A stretch of DNA of 64,000 nucleotides from CAWHOW01 sp963831005 (GCA_963831005.1 CAWHOW010000059.1:1-64000), one strand, 5' to 3'; counted from the first letter of the stretch, positions 1-9,551 are shown. Notes: generated from the sequence alone by a model not told the origin. Translations and numbers: made by a program.

Positions 1-677
1 CACAATATTTCATGCAGTTCTTCCCTAAGCATTTCTTTACGCATACCTTTCATTCCGCCGGTTTCCATTACTATAACATTTTCCAATGGAAATTTAATTT
101 TCTCCGCAATACACAGAAGTGCAAAAGAAATGCCTATCAATAATACTTTTCTGTCCTTTACTTTAACCAATCTTTTCAATGTAGCTAATAATTCCCCATG
201 ATTGTTAAGGTAAAACCCATTATCCTGTTTATTATTGCTTTTGCTTATAAAAAGATTGCACATCCATACCAGCGATGAATCCTGCCTTTCAATATAAGAG
301 GGTAACAATGCCAGGATGGTATAATCGGCAATACTTCCATAGTTTCTTTCGAAAGATGTAATTGAATTTTTTTCATACAGATCAAGGTCGGTAACATAAT
401 GAAAGCTTCTTTGTTGCCCTGTGGTTCCGCTACTTCCGAATACTATACTTACCGTATCATTCCCGCTAAGAATCTTTTGTGTTTTATAAAATTCAACAGG
501 TAAAAAGGGTATTTGTCTGTAATTTATTATTTGTTTAATATCTTTACAAACAATGTCGGAATATTGTTTATAAACAGGATTGCAATCGTATTGATAACGA
601 AAAATTTCAAGCGCAAGATCATTAAATTCTCTTTCTGTAGAAATGTTAAAAATGCTAATTTTTTTATCCCGATTCAT
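1..677 (-). CDS. LuxE-type acyl-protein synthetase / acyl-activating enzyme, partial
   Basis: The reading frame is open from an ATG at 677 to the window edge, so about 225 N-terminal residues are visible and the C-terminus is missing. The segment FGSSGTTGQ near residues 80-88 is the Ser/Thr/Gly-rich phosphate-binding loop of adenylate-forming enzymes. The spacing and the preceding Val-Glu-Phe-Tyr-Lys segment resemble the LuxE acyl-protein synthetase family (PF04443) rather than long-chain acyl-CoA ligases. Members activate a carboxylic acid as an acyl-adenylate, often next to reductases or surface-polysaccharide genes. Those neighbours lie outside the window, so the substrate cannot be inferred. 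It is divergent from the lipoprotein gene at 732. Family moderately sure, substrate unknown. Confidence 0.6.
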   Translation of the reverse strand, partial: MNRDKKISIFNISTEREFNDLALEIFRYQYDCNPVYKQYSDIVCKDIKQIINYRQIPFLPVEFYKTQKILSGNDTVSIVFGSSGTTGQQRSFHYVTDLDLYEKNSITSFERNYGSIADYTILALLPSYIERQDSSLVWMCNLFISKSNNKQDNGFYLNNHGELLATLKRLVKVKDRKVLLIGISFALLCIAEKIKFPLENVIVMETGGMKGMRKEMLREELHEIL

Positions 678-684
678 AATAATA

Positions 685-716
685 TTGACTAAATTTAGTT
701 AAATTTAGTACTTTTG
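685..716 (+). promoter_or_regulatory. Bacteroidota-type promoter for the gene at 732
   Basis: TTG at 685-687 and TACTTTTG at 709-716 are 21 bp apart, matching the Bacteroidota sigma pattern TTTG-N19/20-TAnnTTTG. The start codon follows 15 bp later, so the leader would be very short. Prediction from pattern only. Confidence 0.5.
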
Positions 717-731
717 TGAACGTATTTCGTT

Positions 732-1247
732 ATGAAATTTGTATCAAATATACTTATTCTTGTTCTTCTCACCGGAATGATATTTATTTCTTCTTGTGAA
801 AAGCCCCCTGTTTATCCTCCATACCCAAGCATTAATTATATTAGTTTTATAAAGGATAATGTTACAGGACCTGATTCAAAGGGCACTCTGACTATTTCTT
901 TTCAGGATGGAGATCCAAATTTCGGACTGTCGCCTACCGATACAACAGGTAATTTTAGCCGCGGCAGTAAGTTTTATTATAATCTTTTTATTGTATTTTA
1001 TGAAAAGCAAAACGGAGTTTATGTGCCAATTCAATTAGCTGAAACCGACAGTGCACGAATTCCTGTAATAACTCCGGCTGAAGGCACCACTTCATTAAAG
1101 GGAACCATTCAGGATGATTTATATATTAACGATCCGCTTACACCTCCACAATTCGATACCATTGCTTTTGATGTTTCCATTGCCGACAGGGATCTTCACA
1201 TAAGCAATATTATCAGAACGCCTGATATTATTGTTAATAAACATTAG
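732..1247 (+). CDS. Hypothetical lipoprotein
   Basis: This 171-residue protein starts with a hydrophobic signal peptide followed by the lipobox ISSC near residues 19-22, so it should be cleaved, lipidated and held at a membrane. The rest is acidic and beta-rich and contains a SKGTLTISFQDGDPNFGL-like segment, common in Bacteroidota surface lipoproteins. No catalytic motif is visible and no function can be assigned. It stands alone: the next gene (1250) is convergent with only a 2-bp gap, and a promoter lies just upstream. The gene is real judging from its signal peptide, promoter and codon use; the function is unknown. Confidence 0.75.
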   Translation: MKFVSNILILVLLTGMIFISSCEKPPVYPPYPSINYISFIKDNVTGPDSKGTLTISFQDGDPNFGLSPTDTTGNFSRGSKFYYNLFIVFYEKQNGVYVPIQLAETDSARIPVITPAEGTTSLKGTIQDDLYINDPLTPPQFDTIAFDVSIADRDLHISNIIRTPDIIVNKH

Positions 1248-1249
1248 AA

Positions 1250-2932
1250 TTATTTCAATCCTAAAATAGCTTCATTGATATTGTAAATATGATCCGCCAT
1301 TTTTTCGGAAACGGCAATGAGATCAATATAAATAATACTGCTTTTGTTATTGTATTCGGGTGAATTAGCTTTTTCAAAATGTTCCTTCATCAAATCGCTT
1401 CGTAATTTGTTAATCTGCAATTCTAACATTTGCGCCTTATCCAACGAAACCTTATCGTAATCTTTCTCCAGGTTTTCTATTAATACATCAAAGGAGGTGT
1501 ACATCAGGTCAAACATTTTCTTAAGATTATCCCGTTGATCGGGTGCAAACCATGCCTTCTCTTTATTTTTCCTGTCAATGCTTTTTGCCATGTGGTAAAC
1601 AGAATCCCCTACATTTTCAAGTTCCTTTACTATTCGTTGCATCGACTTTACCTTTTTCAGTCCATTTTCGCTTAATTCGCCCTGGTAAACCTGGTTAAGG
1701 TAAGCATTAATTTCATCTTCACTTGTATCCATTGCTTCTTCCTGGTCTTTTATTACCTGGGAAAGTTGTTTATACTTTTGTTCGTCTTTTTCTATTAAAA
1801 GCTCAGGGATACGGTTAAATTGCTTTCTACCGCGAAGTGCAAATGAAGCGATCTCTTTCTTTGCTTCTAGAAAAATAAGTTCGGATGAGGAGAACTGTAA
1901 ACCGAAATATTTCAAACTGAATTTTTCATCGGTGTTGCTTTTGGAAGGGATGAACCATTCGGCAAGCTTGGCAATCCATGGAACAAAACCTATCAGGATA
2001 AATGAATTTACTAAATTGAATAACGAATGGAAAACTGCCAGCCCTATTGGCATGGCTTTAGGATCGTTCATTGGCGAAGAATCGGAAATAAAATTTGTAA
2101 TGGAATCTACACCAGACAGAAACCACCAGAAAAATATCAATACCCATGTAACACCCAACACTTTAATCAATGTATGCGAAAAAGCGGTTCTCTTTGCATA
2201 AACATTTGCAACTATGGCAGCAATATTTGCAGTAATAGTGGTGCCGATATTTTCTCCAAGTATCATGGCTGCGCCTAATTCAAAAGGTAGCCAGCCATTT
2301 GCGCACATCACAATAGTTAGTGCTACGGTGGCGCTCGAAGATTGTACAAGTGCAGTAATTATCATTCCTGAAAGAACACAAAGAAGAACTGAGCCAAATC
2401 CGAAACCGGAAAAATGAAAAAGTAAGTTTACAAGAACTGTGTTATTATGCATTCCATCGAATAAGTATCTCAAAAAATCAAGGCTGACAAATAAAAGCGA
2501 TAAACCCACAAAGAATCCACCCCAACTTTTTCGTGTGCTGTTTTTTGATAACAGCAAAGGAAATGTAATGCCCAGTACTGGTAACGCAATATATCCCATG
2601 TGATAATTGAACCCAACAGATGCAATTACCCAGGTTTTGATTGTGGTGCCAATATTTGCGCCTAAAATAATACCGATTGATTCGGATACAGAGAGCATGC
2701 CTGCGTTTACAAAACTGACCGTAGTAACAGTTAATACTTCTGATGCCTGTAATAAAGCAGTAATAACAAGGCCTGAAAACAAAGCTTTTATTCTAGAAGA
2801 TGCTATAAAATTTAAAATTGACCTGAGTTTATTCCCTGTAATTTTCTGCAGGCTTTCGCTCATCAATTTCATTCCATAAAGGAATAAACCAATAGCCCCA
2901 ACCACAGAGAGAAAGTCAATAATATAAATCAT
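1250..2932 (-). CDS. Na+/phosphate cotransporter family protein with PhoU-like C-terminus
   Basis: The 560-residue protein has two inverted Na/Pi-cotransporter repeats (PF02690) in its first ~320 residues and a soluble helical PhoU-like domain from ~340 to the end. The second repeat carries the canonical QSSSATVALT segment followed by GENIGTTITA. The first repeat has QASEVLTVTT and GANIGTTIKT, so the usual QSSS is altered to QASE. Such proteins (NptA/YjbB type) move phosphate with sodium across the inner membrane, for uptake or as overflow export. The PhoU-like tail suggests regulation by phosphate status. No pho genes lie nearby. The altered first QSSS motif leaves transport substrate and direction open. 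Confidence 0.9.
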   Translation of the reverse strand: MIYIIDFLSVVGAIGLFLYGMKLMSESLQKITGNKLRSILNFIASSRIKALFSGLVITALLQASEVLTVTTVSFVNAGMLSVSESIGIILGANIGTTIKTWVIASVGFNYHMGYIALPVLGITFPLLLSKNSTRKSWGGFFVGLSLLFVSLDFLRYLFDGMHNNTVLVNLLFHFSGFGFGSVLLCVLSGMIITALVQSSSATVALTIVMCANGWLPFELGAAMILGENIGTTITANIAAIVANVYAKRTAFSHTLIKVLGVTWVLIFFWWFLSGVDSITNFISDSSPMNDPKAMPIGLAVFHSLFNLVNSFILIGFVPWIAKLAEWFIPSKSNTDEKFSLKYFGLQFSSSELIFLEAKKEIASFALRGRKQFNRIPELLIEKDEQKYKQLSQVIKDQEEAMDTSEDEINAYLNQVYQGELSENGLKKVKSMQRIVKELENVGDSVYHMAKSIDRKNKEKAWFAPDQRDNLKKMFDLMYTSFDVLIENLEKDYDKVSLDKAQMLELQINKLRSDLMKEHFEKANSPEYNNKSSIIYIDLIAVSEKMADHIYNINEAILGLK

Positions 2933-3055
2933 TATGCTGACAGTTTATTTAAATTAAAGGTTGTAAAATTAGGAAAAGTCTTTTATTCCTCAAACTTCAA
3001 TAGCTTGGCTATCCATTAAAAGTATTTTTCTACATTCGTTGCAAATTAGATTGCA

Positions 3056-3697
3056 ATGAAAAGATTTGTAATAGTTATATTGCCATTTTTGTTTTGCTTC
3101 AGTAGTTGTATTGATATTGTTGAAGAAATAACCATTAATCCCGATCAATCGGGTACGCTTTCCTTCAGGATGGATATGGGCGAACTTGGCGGCATGGCAA
3201 TGGATATGGGTGAAAAATATGTTCAGGGTTCGTTAATCAAGCAGATTAAAAATCTACCGGAAACAGTTGCCGAAATGTTAAAAGGCATTGACGGGCTTAG
3301 CAACATTAAACCTATAACAAATAAAAAAGGATTGTATGAGGTAAGCTTTGACTTCAAAAGCCAGAAGCAATTGAATGCTGCCATTTATAAATTGGTTGAC
3401 CTGAAAAAGCGTTCTTTCGAACCAAATTATATAAGGATAAATAAGCGGAGAATGATCAAAAAGAATTATGCCCCTGTTCTTAGGCTTTTTATTGATAAAT
3501 ATAAAGACCAACTGACAGACAAAAGTATTTTGAAACTTATTAATTATAAAAGCATTTTTCATTTCCCTTCAGAAGTTAGAAAATTTTCAAATAAAAGTTC
3601 AACACTCTCTTCTGATAAGAAAACCCTTGAATTCAAATGCAATCTGGATGACTTGTTGAATACAAATGTTAATATTGGGAATAAAGTAAAGTATTAG
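3056..3697 (+). CDS. Hypothetical lipoprotein
   Basis: This 213-residue protein has a signal peptide ending in the lipobox SSC near residue 18, followed directly by an acidic segment (IDIVEEITINPDQSGTLSF). The remainder is mixed alpha/beta with many lysines. Similar Bacteroidota lipoproteins with a DQSG-type opening are common and uncharacterised. The gene is divergent from the Na/Pi transporter at 2932, with a possible promoter -7 box TACATTCG at 3031-3038. It ends 45 bp before the convergent nitroreductase gene. No function is assigned. Confidence 0.7.
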   Translation: MKRFVIVILPFLFCFSSCIDIVEEITINPDQSGTLSFRMDMGELGGMAMDMGEKYVQGSLIKQIKNLPETVAEMLKGIDGLSNIKPITNKKGLYEVSFDFKSQKQLNAAIYKLVDLKKRSFEPNYIRINKRRMIKKNYAPVLRLFIDKYKDQLTDKSILKLINYKSIFHFPSEVRKFSNKSSTLSSDKKTLEFKCNLDDLLNTNVNIGNKVKY

Positions 3698-3742
3698 AAT
3701 TTCGAAGAAGACTTTTATTATAAACAAAATCGGAGTTCTTTC

Positions 3743-4252
3743 TCACCACTTATTATAATGTACTCTTTCAGGCATATATCTGCCCGGATCTATTTTCTTT
3801 TCAGCAGGATAGCCTAAAGCAATAAGCGAAATAGGTATAATATGTTCGGGAAGATTAAATAAACCGGTAATTCCTTTCATTCTTTCCTGTCTGGGATAAA
3901 CACCAAGCCATACACTTCCAAGGTCCAATGCCTTTGCTGCGAGCAAAATGTTTTGAGTTGCTGCCGAACAATTGGTATTTAGGTAACCATCGTTTGGTTC
4001 AAGGGTTTTATCACCGCAAACCAATATAGCCAGCGGAGCTTCGGCAAGCATTTGCGCATAGGGGTGCACATCCATAATAGCGTGCAATACACTTCGCTCG
4101 GTAATAATTATATATTGCCACGACTGAGTATTTCGAGCAGATGGTGCATACATAGCTGCCGTTAGCAGTTTTTGAATTTTCTCAGATTCAATAGGTTTAG
4201 TTTCGTATTTACGAATGCTCCTGCGTGAATAAATTGCTTCAAATGTATCCAT
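3743..4252 (-). CDS. Nitroreductase family protein
   Basis: I place the start at 4252, giving 169 residues that begin MDTFEAIYSRRSIRKYETKP, the classic N-terminus of FMN-dependent nitroreductases. A longer frame runs upstream to 4366 but would overlap the tRNA-Phe gene, so it is rejected. SRRSIR contacts FMN phosphate; the APSARNTQSWQ segment (about residues 35-45) and the LGSVWLGVYP segment near residue 120 are also family features. Enzymes of this class use NAD(P)H to reduce nitro compounds, quinones or flavins in the cytoplasm. The gene is short but complete for the small-nitroreductase subgroup. The physiological substrate cannot be read from the sequence. Confidence 0.9.
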   Translation of the reverse strand: MDTFEAIYSRRSIRKYETKPIESEKIQKLLTAAMYAPSARNTQSWQYIIITERSVLHAIMDVHPYAQMLAEAPLAILVCGDKTLEPNDGYLNTNCSAATQNILLAAKALDLGSVWLGVYPRQERMKGITGLFNLPEHIIPISLIALGYPAEKKIDPGRYMPERVHYNKW

Positions 4253-4336
4253 GTATAAATAGTTAATGTAAAAACATCTTAGAAAAGATGAAGCCCGGCA
4301 TAAAATAAATGTCGGGCTTAGTACTTTTTTGAGTTG

Positions 4337-4409
<73 letters not shown>

Positions 4410-4509
4410 ATCATTTATTAAGGGCTGCAAATGTATAAACTATTTTTATAATATTAAAATATTTTTTCTGAAGTATCTGCATTCTCTGTTCTCTTTGTAC
4501 TATTATTCA

Positions 4510-4517
4510 TACCTTTG
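4510..4517 (+). promoter_or_regulatory. Probable -7 promoter box of coaX
   Basis: TACCTTTG matches the Bacteroidota TAnnTTTG box and lies 16 bp before the coaX start. No convincing TTG box at the right distance was found. Confidence 0.35.
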
Positions 4518-4533
4518 ATGCCCTTTTAAAAAA

Positions 4534-5259
4534 ATGAAACTTGTTCTCGACATAGGTAATTCTTTTATTAAAGCTGGCGTTTTTGAAAAGAAGCAGCTTA
4601 TTCAAGTTTTTTCTGCCAAAGAACTTGATACTTTATTTCTTGATAATATAACAAGTAGTTACAGCCCTGTTAATTCAGCTATTATTTCTTCAGTAAAGGA
4701 GATCCCAGGTGAAATGCTAAACCACCTGAAGAATAAATTCAGATTGATAGAATTTACATCAGCGCTTTCGTTACCAATTAAAAATAATTATAAAACCCCT
4801 GAATCACTTGGGAATGATCGATTAGCTGGAGTAATTGCAGCTAATTTTCTGTATCCGGAAAAAAATGTGTTGGTCATAGATGCGGGAACCTGTATCACCT
4901 TTGATCTAATAAACAAAGAGGGAGAATACTTCGGAGGCAGCATTTCTCCCGGATTAGCAATGAGGTTTGATGCCTTGCATACTTTTACCGGGAAACTTCC
5001 GTTAGTATCACATAGAAATTATTATGAACTGGCAGGTAACGATACCGAAACATCAATTCTTTCTGGCGTTATCAACGGCTTCCTTTTTGAAGTTGATTCG
5101 GTTATTGATTCGTACAGAGATAGATATGATGATTTAAAAGTGTTAGTTTGCGGAGGGGATTATCAGTTTTTGGCTGATCGGTTAAAAAATAGCATCTTTG
5201 CAATTCCCGAACTTGTTCTTGTTGGGTTAAATGAAATATTGGATTATAATGAATCTTAA
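4534..5259 (+). CDS. coaX: Type III pantothenate kinase
   Basis: CoaX phosphorylates pantothenate to 4'-phosphopantothenate, the first step of coenzyme A synthesis, in the cytoplasm. The 241-residue protein has the ASKHA-fold phosphate-1 motif DIGNS at residues 6-10, GNDR at 93-96 and the phosphate-2 motif DAGTCITFD starting at 116, followed by GGSISPG. Length is typical (240-260). The final codons overlap the start of the next gene (5249), so coaX heads an apparent operon with an outer-membrane protein and lptC, a neighbourhood commonly seen in Bacteroidota. A -7 box lies just upstream. Confidence 0.95.
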   Translation: MKLVLDIGNSFIKAGVFEKKQLIQVFSAKELDTLFLDNITSSYSPVNSAIISSVKEIPGEMLNHLKNKFRLIEFTSALSLPIKNNYKTPESLGNDRLAGVIAANFLYPEKNVLVIDAGTCITFDLINKEGEYFGGSISPGLAMRFDALHTFTGKLPLVSHRNYYELAGNDTETSILSGVINGFLFEVDSVIDSYRDRYDDLKVLVCGGDYQFLADRLKNSIFAIPELVLVGLNEILDYNES

Positions 5260-6574
5260 AAAATCTTATTTAATTTGTTGCTGTCTTGTTGCATCTGTTG
5301 CATTCAATAGCTTTTCACAGATTAATATCGCCTCCCCATATTCGCGTTATGGAATAGGTGACCTGCAAAGCACTCAAAGCATTCGAAATATTTCAATGGG
5401 AGGCATTTCTTATGGTTTTCGCGATTCTTCCATGGTCAATTATGCAAATCCTGCTTCTTATACTGCATTTGATACACTTTCTTTTGTGTTTGAAACGGGT
5501 TTAAATACTCAGTTTGATCAGCTTCAATCCATCGGTACCAAACAGGTTGCCAATTACACTTCACTTGCTTACCTGGTGTTTGGTTTTCATATTACAAGAT
5601 GGTGGGGCGCTAGTATTGGAATGTTGCCTTTCAGCAGCATGGGTTATAATATTGTTGATTACCAGTCGCAACAAAATTATGGAGTAATGGAAGCCCAGTA
5701 TCAGGGATCGGGTGGACTTAACCAATTCTATATTGGTAATGCGTTTAAATTATCAAAGTCGCTTTCGGTTGGTTTTAATGCCTCTTATATTTACGGTACA
5801 TTATATAACACAAGAACAATTTCTTTTCCAGATTCTATTTCCGCCCTTGCCGTTCAGTTACAAAACTCCACCCAGGTACATGATTTTATGTTCAATTACG
5901 GGGTACAGTATGAAAAACGGTTTACAATCAGGAACAGTAAAAAATCAATAAATAATAAATATAAGCTGGCAATAGGACTTGTTTATAATGCATCAACCAA
6001 TCTTTCAGCAAAGCAGGATTCATTTGCTTACCGTTTTTTCACTACAACAACCGGAACTCAGCTAATAAAGGATACAATAATAAATTCCGAAAACACCAAA
6101 GGTAAAATTGTACTGCCTCAGGCTATTGGCGGCGGTGTAACACTTAGGAAGGAAGAAATTCCTGGCAAAACCGATAGCTGGCTTGTTGGATTTGATTACC
6201 ATTTTCAGAACTGGGCCAACTTTTCCAATTTCGGAGTAAAAGACTCATTGAAAAATAGCATGTCGGCTTCGTTTGGTTTTGAATATATACCGAAGAACGG
6301 AATAATATCCAATTACTGGAGGAGGGTGCACTATCGTATAGGTGCAAGATACGACAAAACTTACCTTGAACTTCATAATAGCCAATTGTCGGAATATGCT
6401 GTTGGTTGTGGGGTGGGACTGCCCCTAAGGCGTTCCAAAACTTCTATAAATATTGGAATTGAGGCAGGGCAAAGGGGAACACTTAATAATGAACTTGTAA
6501 AAGAAGATTTCGTCCAGGTTGTATTCAGCCTTTCTGTTTATGAATATTGGTTCATCAAACATCATTTCGAATAA
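5249..6574 (+). CDS. Outer-membrane beta-barrel protein of the coaX-lptC locus
   Basis: I choose the ATG at 5249 (441 residues), which begins MNLKKSYLICCCLVASVAF and gives a clean signal peptide; a start at 5231 adds six residues and spoils it. After cleavage near residue 25-30 the protein opens with INIASPYSRYGIGDLQ, a segment recurrent in Bacteroidota outer-membrane proteins with a FadL-like or PorV-like appearance. Alternating aromatic and polar strands fill the rest, and the chain ends in a terminal-strand-like VFSLSVYEYWFIKHHFE. It overlaps coaX by 11 bp and stops 3 bp before lptC. Its place beside lptC hints at an envelope role, but no specific function is known to me. Confidence 0.75.
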   Translation: MNLKKSYLICCCLVASVAFNSFSQINIASPYSRYGIGDLQSTQSIRNISMGGISYGFRDSSMVNYANPASYTAFDTLSFVFETGLNTQFDQLQSIGTKQVANYTSLAYLVFGFHITRWWGASIGMLPFSSMGYNIVDYQSQQNYGVMEAQYQGSGGLNQFYIGNAFKLSKSLSVGFNASYIYGTLYNTRTISFPDSISALAVQLQNSTQVHDFMFNYGVQYEKRFTIRNSKKSINNKYKLAIGLVYNASTNLSAKQDSFAYRFFTTTTGTQLIKDTIINSENTKGKIVLPQAIGGGVTLRKEEIPGKTDSWLVGFDYHFQNWANFSNFGVKDSLKNSMSASFGFEYIPKNGIISNYWRRVHYRIGARYDKTYLELHNSQLSEYAVGCGVGLPLRRSKTSINIGIEAGQRGTLNNELVKEDFVQVVFSLSVYEYWFIKHHFE

Positions 6575-6577
6575 GAG

Positions 6578-7135
6578 ATGCTTTTAAATTTGAATATTAA
6601 ATCTTTAAATTTTATTTTCCCTTTATTTATCTTAGCTTTTGTTTCCTGCGAAAATGATATCAAGGTTATCAATAATATTGGGAATAAAGATAATCTGCCT
6701 GTTGATTCATCCAAAAATGTGGAAATGATTTACAGCGATTCAGCCAAAGTTGTCCTTATAGTCAAAGCGCCGCTTGTGAACCGTTACGAAGGAGATAATC
6801 CGCATTCCGAAATGCCGAAAGGTGTGGAATTGTATTCTTATGATTCACTTATGAATGTTAAATCTAAGCTTACCGCCAATTATGCCATCAGTTATGAAAA
6901 AACAGACATGATGGAAGCCAGGAATAATGTGATTGTGGTAAATGAAAGGAAAGAGCAGTTGAACACAGAGCGTTTGGTTTGGGACCAGAAGAAAGCTACT
7001 ATTTATTCCGACAAATTCGTTAAGATCAATACGGGCAAAGAAATCCTCTGGGGCGAAGGCATGCAGTCGGACGAACGGTTTGATAAATGGAAAATTATGA
7101 AACCTAAAGGTTCTATTAACGTCAGGGAAGATTAA
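6578..7135 (+). CDS. lptC: LPS export ABC transporter periplasmic protein LptC
   Basis: LptC bridges the LptBFG ABC transporter and the periplasmic LptA path that carries lipopolysaccharide to the outer membrane. The 185-residue protein has an N-terminal hydrophobic segment ending in SCEND, so it may be a lipoprotein in this lineage. The beta-jellyroll core includes EMPKGVELYSYDS, an ARNNVIVVNE strand and LNTERLVWDQKKATIYSD, the strand pattern typical of LptC/OstA. It directly follows the outer-membrane protein gene and precedes the PPIase gene by 145 bp, where a promoter box lies. Family assignment is firm. Confidence 0.88.
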   Translation: MLLNLNIKSLNFIFPLFILAFVSCENDIKVINNIGNKDNLPVDSSKNVEMIYSDSAKVVLIVKAPLVNRYEGDNPHSEMPKGVELYSYDSLMNVKSKLTANYAISYEKTDMMEARNNVIVVNERKEQLNTERLVWDQKKATIYSDKFVKINTGKEILWGEGMQSDERFDKWKIMKPKGSINVRED

Positions 7136-7246
7136 GTAAGTGATTTTTTTTAATGAAAAAGACGACCTTTATCCCCAATTATAAGGAGATGGAGTGACCT
7201 AAAGGACGAAAAAGTAATTATATTTTATATTTCAAATAATTAATTC

Positions 7247-7254
7247 TAAATTTG
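7247..7254 (+). promoter_or_regulatory. Probable -7 promoter box of the PpiD-like gene
   Basis: TAAATTTG fits TAnnTTTG and is 26 bp upstream of the start at 7280. No clear TTG partner was found. Confidence 0.4.
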
Positions 7255-7279
7255 CACCCTTAAATTTAATTTCTGAAAA

Positions 7280-9445
7280 ATGGCTCTAATTGGAAGTATC
7301 CGCAAACAAGGTAAGTTAGTTGTTATAGTTATAGGTGTAGCTCTTGCATTATTTGTTATCACCAGCTTCGACAGGAAGGGGATTATTTCATGTAAAGGCG
7401 ACAAGCAGCGTAATATTATTGGAGAGGTAGCGGGCGAACGAATCACCTACCGCGAATTTGAAGCTAAGGTTGACGAGCAGAAAGATATGCAAAAGCAGCA
7501 ATCTGGCAAGGAAAACGTTACCGCTGCTGAAGAATTCCAGATACGCGAACAAATTTGGAAAAATGACCTGAGGGATATTATTCTTGGCAAGGAATACGAA
7601 GCGCTTGGAATGGATGTTTCGGCCGAAGAACTTTCCGACCTGGTTACAGGCAAAGAACCTTCGCAAATGATCATCCAGAACTTCACCGACCCTCAGACCG
7701 GCCAGTTCAACCCTATGCAGGTTCGCTCGTTCATGCAAAATTTAGACCAGTATGAGCAGCAAAAACCCGGAACAAAGGCACAGTGGGAAAACTTGCTCGA
7801 ATCAATCAAATCAGACCGTATTTATAATAAATATCTCAACCTGATTAAAGGTGGGATCTATATTCCAAAAGCAATTGCCAAGAAAGATTTTGAGCAAAAA
7901 AACAAAAAAGCTGTATTCCGTTTCTTTGCCGATAAGTATTCAAACATACCTGATAACACTATTACCCTTACACAGGATGATTTTCAGAAATACTACGACG
8001 AGCATAAGCACGAATACCAGCAGGAAGCTTCGCGCGATATAGAATACGTGGTATTTGATGTGAACCCTTCGGATGCTGATATGAAAAAGGTAACGGATGA
8101 TGTGAAGCAGATAAGAAGCGAAATGGAAAAAGTGGATAATAAAGATATGCCCACTTTCGTGAATAAGAATTCAGATGATAAATACGACAGCTTATTCTAT
8201 AAAAAAGGCGCTCTTCCGATGGCTGTTGATAGCGTTGTATTCAAACCTAAGACCAAGGTGGGCGAAATTTTCGGACCTTATTACAACGAAACCGAATTTA
8301 CTTTTACCATTGCCAAAGTCATTGATTTCCAGATGCGCCCCGACTCCATGAAAGCAAGCCATATCCTTATATCTTATAAGGGCGCTATGCGGGCTGATGA
8401 GAAGATCACGCGTACACAGGACCAGGCAAAGAAAATGGCCGACAGTCTGCTTACAGTTCTGAAAAAGAATCCCAAGAAATTTGAAGATATTGCCAAAACC
8501 AATTCCGACGACCCCACTGCTAAAGCAAAATCGGGCGACCTTGGCTGGTTTGCCGACGGAACCATGATCGGTCCTTTTAACGATGCCTGCATCAAAAATA
8601 AAGAAGGCGACCTTCTGGTAGTTGAAACACCTTTTGGTTACCACGTTTTGAAAGTTACCGGGAAAAAGTCGCCCGAAAAGAAAGCACAGGTAGCTATTAT
8701 TGAACGCAAAGCCGAACCAAGCAACGAAACTTTCCAGGCTGTTTATTCGCAGGCAAGCGCATTTGCAGGCGAAAACACAACAGTAGAACAGTTTAATAAA
8801 ACCGTTATTGACAAAAAGCTGAACAAGCGACTGGCCGAGAACATCACTCCCATGAGCAACAATATTGCCGGACTTGAATCACCAAGAGAAATTGTTCGCT
8901 GGATTTACGACGAGAAAACCAAGAAGAATGATATTTCGAAAGTGTTCGATATGCAGGGAAAATATATCATTGCCTATATCAAAGAAATCAGGGAAAAAGG
9001 CACTCCTTCTCTCGACCAGGTGAAGACCGAAATTGAACCGCTGGTTAAAAGAGAAAAGAAAGCCGACCAGATCATCAAGAAGATCAACGGCATGAAATCA
9101 GCCGGCGTTACTATTGACCAGCTTGCCGCAAAGGACGGAAAGAAGCTCGATACCCTCGATTTCATTTCATTCTCCTCGTATTCGCTTCCCGGCTACGGCC
9201 CCGAGCCAAAGGTTATAGGTACGCTGTTCACATTGAAAAAAGGCGAATTATCGGAACCTATACAGGGCAATTCAGCCATATTTGTTGTGTACATAGATAA
9301 CTTCAGCGAGCCGCCCGCTAACGCAGATTATGCTGCATCAAGGAACCAGATGATGATGAATTACAAATCGCGGGTTAGCTACGACGTGTATAACACCCTT
9401 GAAAAGGGCACAAAAATTGTTGACGACAGGCTGCTGTTCTATTAA
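7280..9445 (+). CDS. PpiD/SurA-type peptidyl-prolyl isomerase, inner-membrane anchored
   Basis: This 721-residue protein is anchored by one transmembrane helix at about residues 12-30 and faces the periplasm. A SurA_N-like chaperone region follows (about 45-200). A parvulin-type rotamase domain spans roughly 357-455, opening with KASHILISYKG and closing with FGYHVLKVTG. A second, degenerate rotamase-like region lies near 600-700 (EPKVIGTLFTLKKGELSEPI). PpiD-type proteins sit near the Sec exit and help fold outer-membrane and secreted proteins. The gene has its own -7 box and a strong terminator, so it is probably monocistronic. Its GC content is visibly higher than its neighbours, consistent with strong expression. 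Confidence 0.92.
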   Translation: MALIGSIRKQGKLVVIVIGVALALFVITSFDRKGIISCKGDKQRNIIGEVAGERITYREFEAKVDEQKDMQKQQSGKENVTAAEEFQIREQIWKNDLRDIILGKEYEALGMDVSAEELSDLVTGKEPSQMIIQNFTDPQTGQFNPMQVRSFMQNLDQYEQQKPGTKAQWENLLESIKSDRIYNKYLNLIKGGIYIPKAIAKKDFEQKNKKAVFRFFADKYSNIPDNTITLTQDDFQKYYDEHKHEYQQEASRDIEYVVFDVNPSDADMKKVTDDVKQIRSEMEKVDNKDMPTFVNKNSDDKYDSLFYKKGALPMAVDSVVFKPKTKVGEIFGPYYNETEFTFTIAKVIDFQMRPDSMKASHILISYKGAMRADEKITRTQDQAKKMADSLLTVLKKNPKKFEDIAKTNSDDPTAKAKSGDLGWFADGTMIGPFNDACIKNKEGDLLVVETPFGYHVLKVTGKKSPEKKAQVAIIERKAEPSNETFQAVYSQASAFAGENTTVEQFNKTVIDKKLNKRLAENITPMSNNIAGLESPREIVRWIYDEKTKKNDISKVFDMQGKYIIAYIKEIREKGTPSLDQVKTEIEPLVKREKKADQIIKKINGMKSAGVTIDQLAAKDGKKLDTLDFISFSSYSLPGYGPEPKVIGTLFTLKKGELSEPIQGNSAIFVVYIDNFSEPPANADYAASRNQMMMNYKSRVSYDVYNTLEKGTKIVDDRLLFY

Positions 9446-9463
9446 AAGCATTTATCTTACTGA

Positions 9464-9495
9464 AAAAAGCCGCATTACGATGTGGCTTTTTTTTA
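9464..9495 (+). terminator. Intrinsic terminator of the PpiD-like gene
   Basis: AAAAAGCCGCA and TGTGGCTTTTT flank a short ATTACGA-type loop 18 bp after the stop codon, followed by a run of T. This is a textbook stem plus U-tract. Confidence 0.85.
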
Positions 9496-9551
9496 TTCCC
9501 TGCGAAGCGGCTGCCTATCGTACAATTTAGAACAATAAAATAGTTGTATTT

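Noticed and set aside
7388..7738. Open frames opposite the PpiD-like gene
   Set aside because: They are shadows of the real coding strand with no domain or signal.
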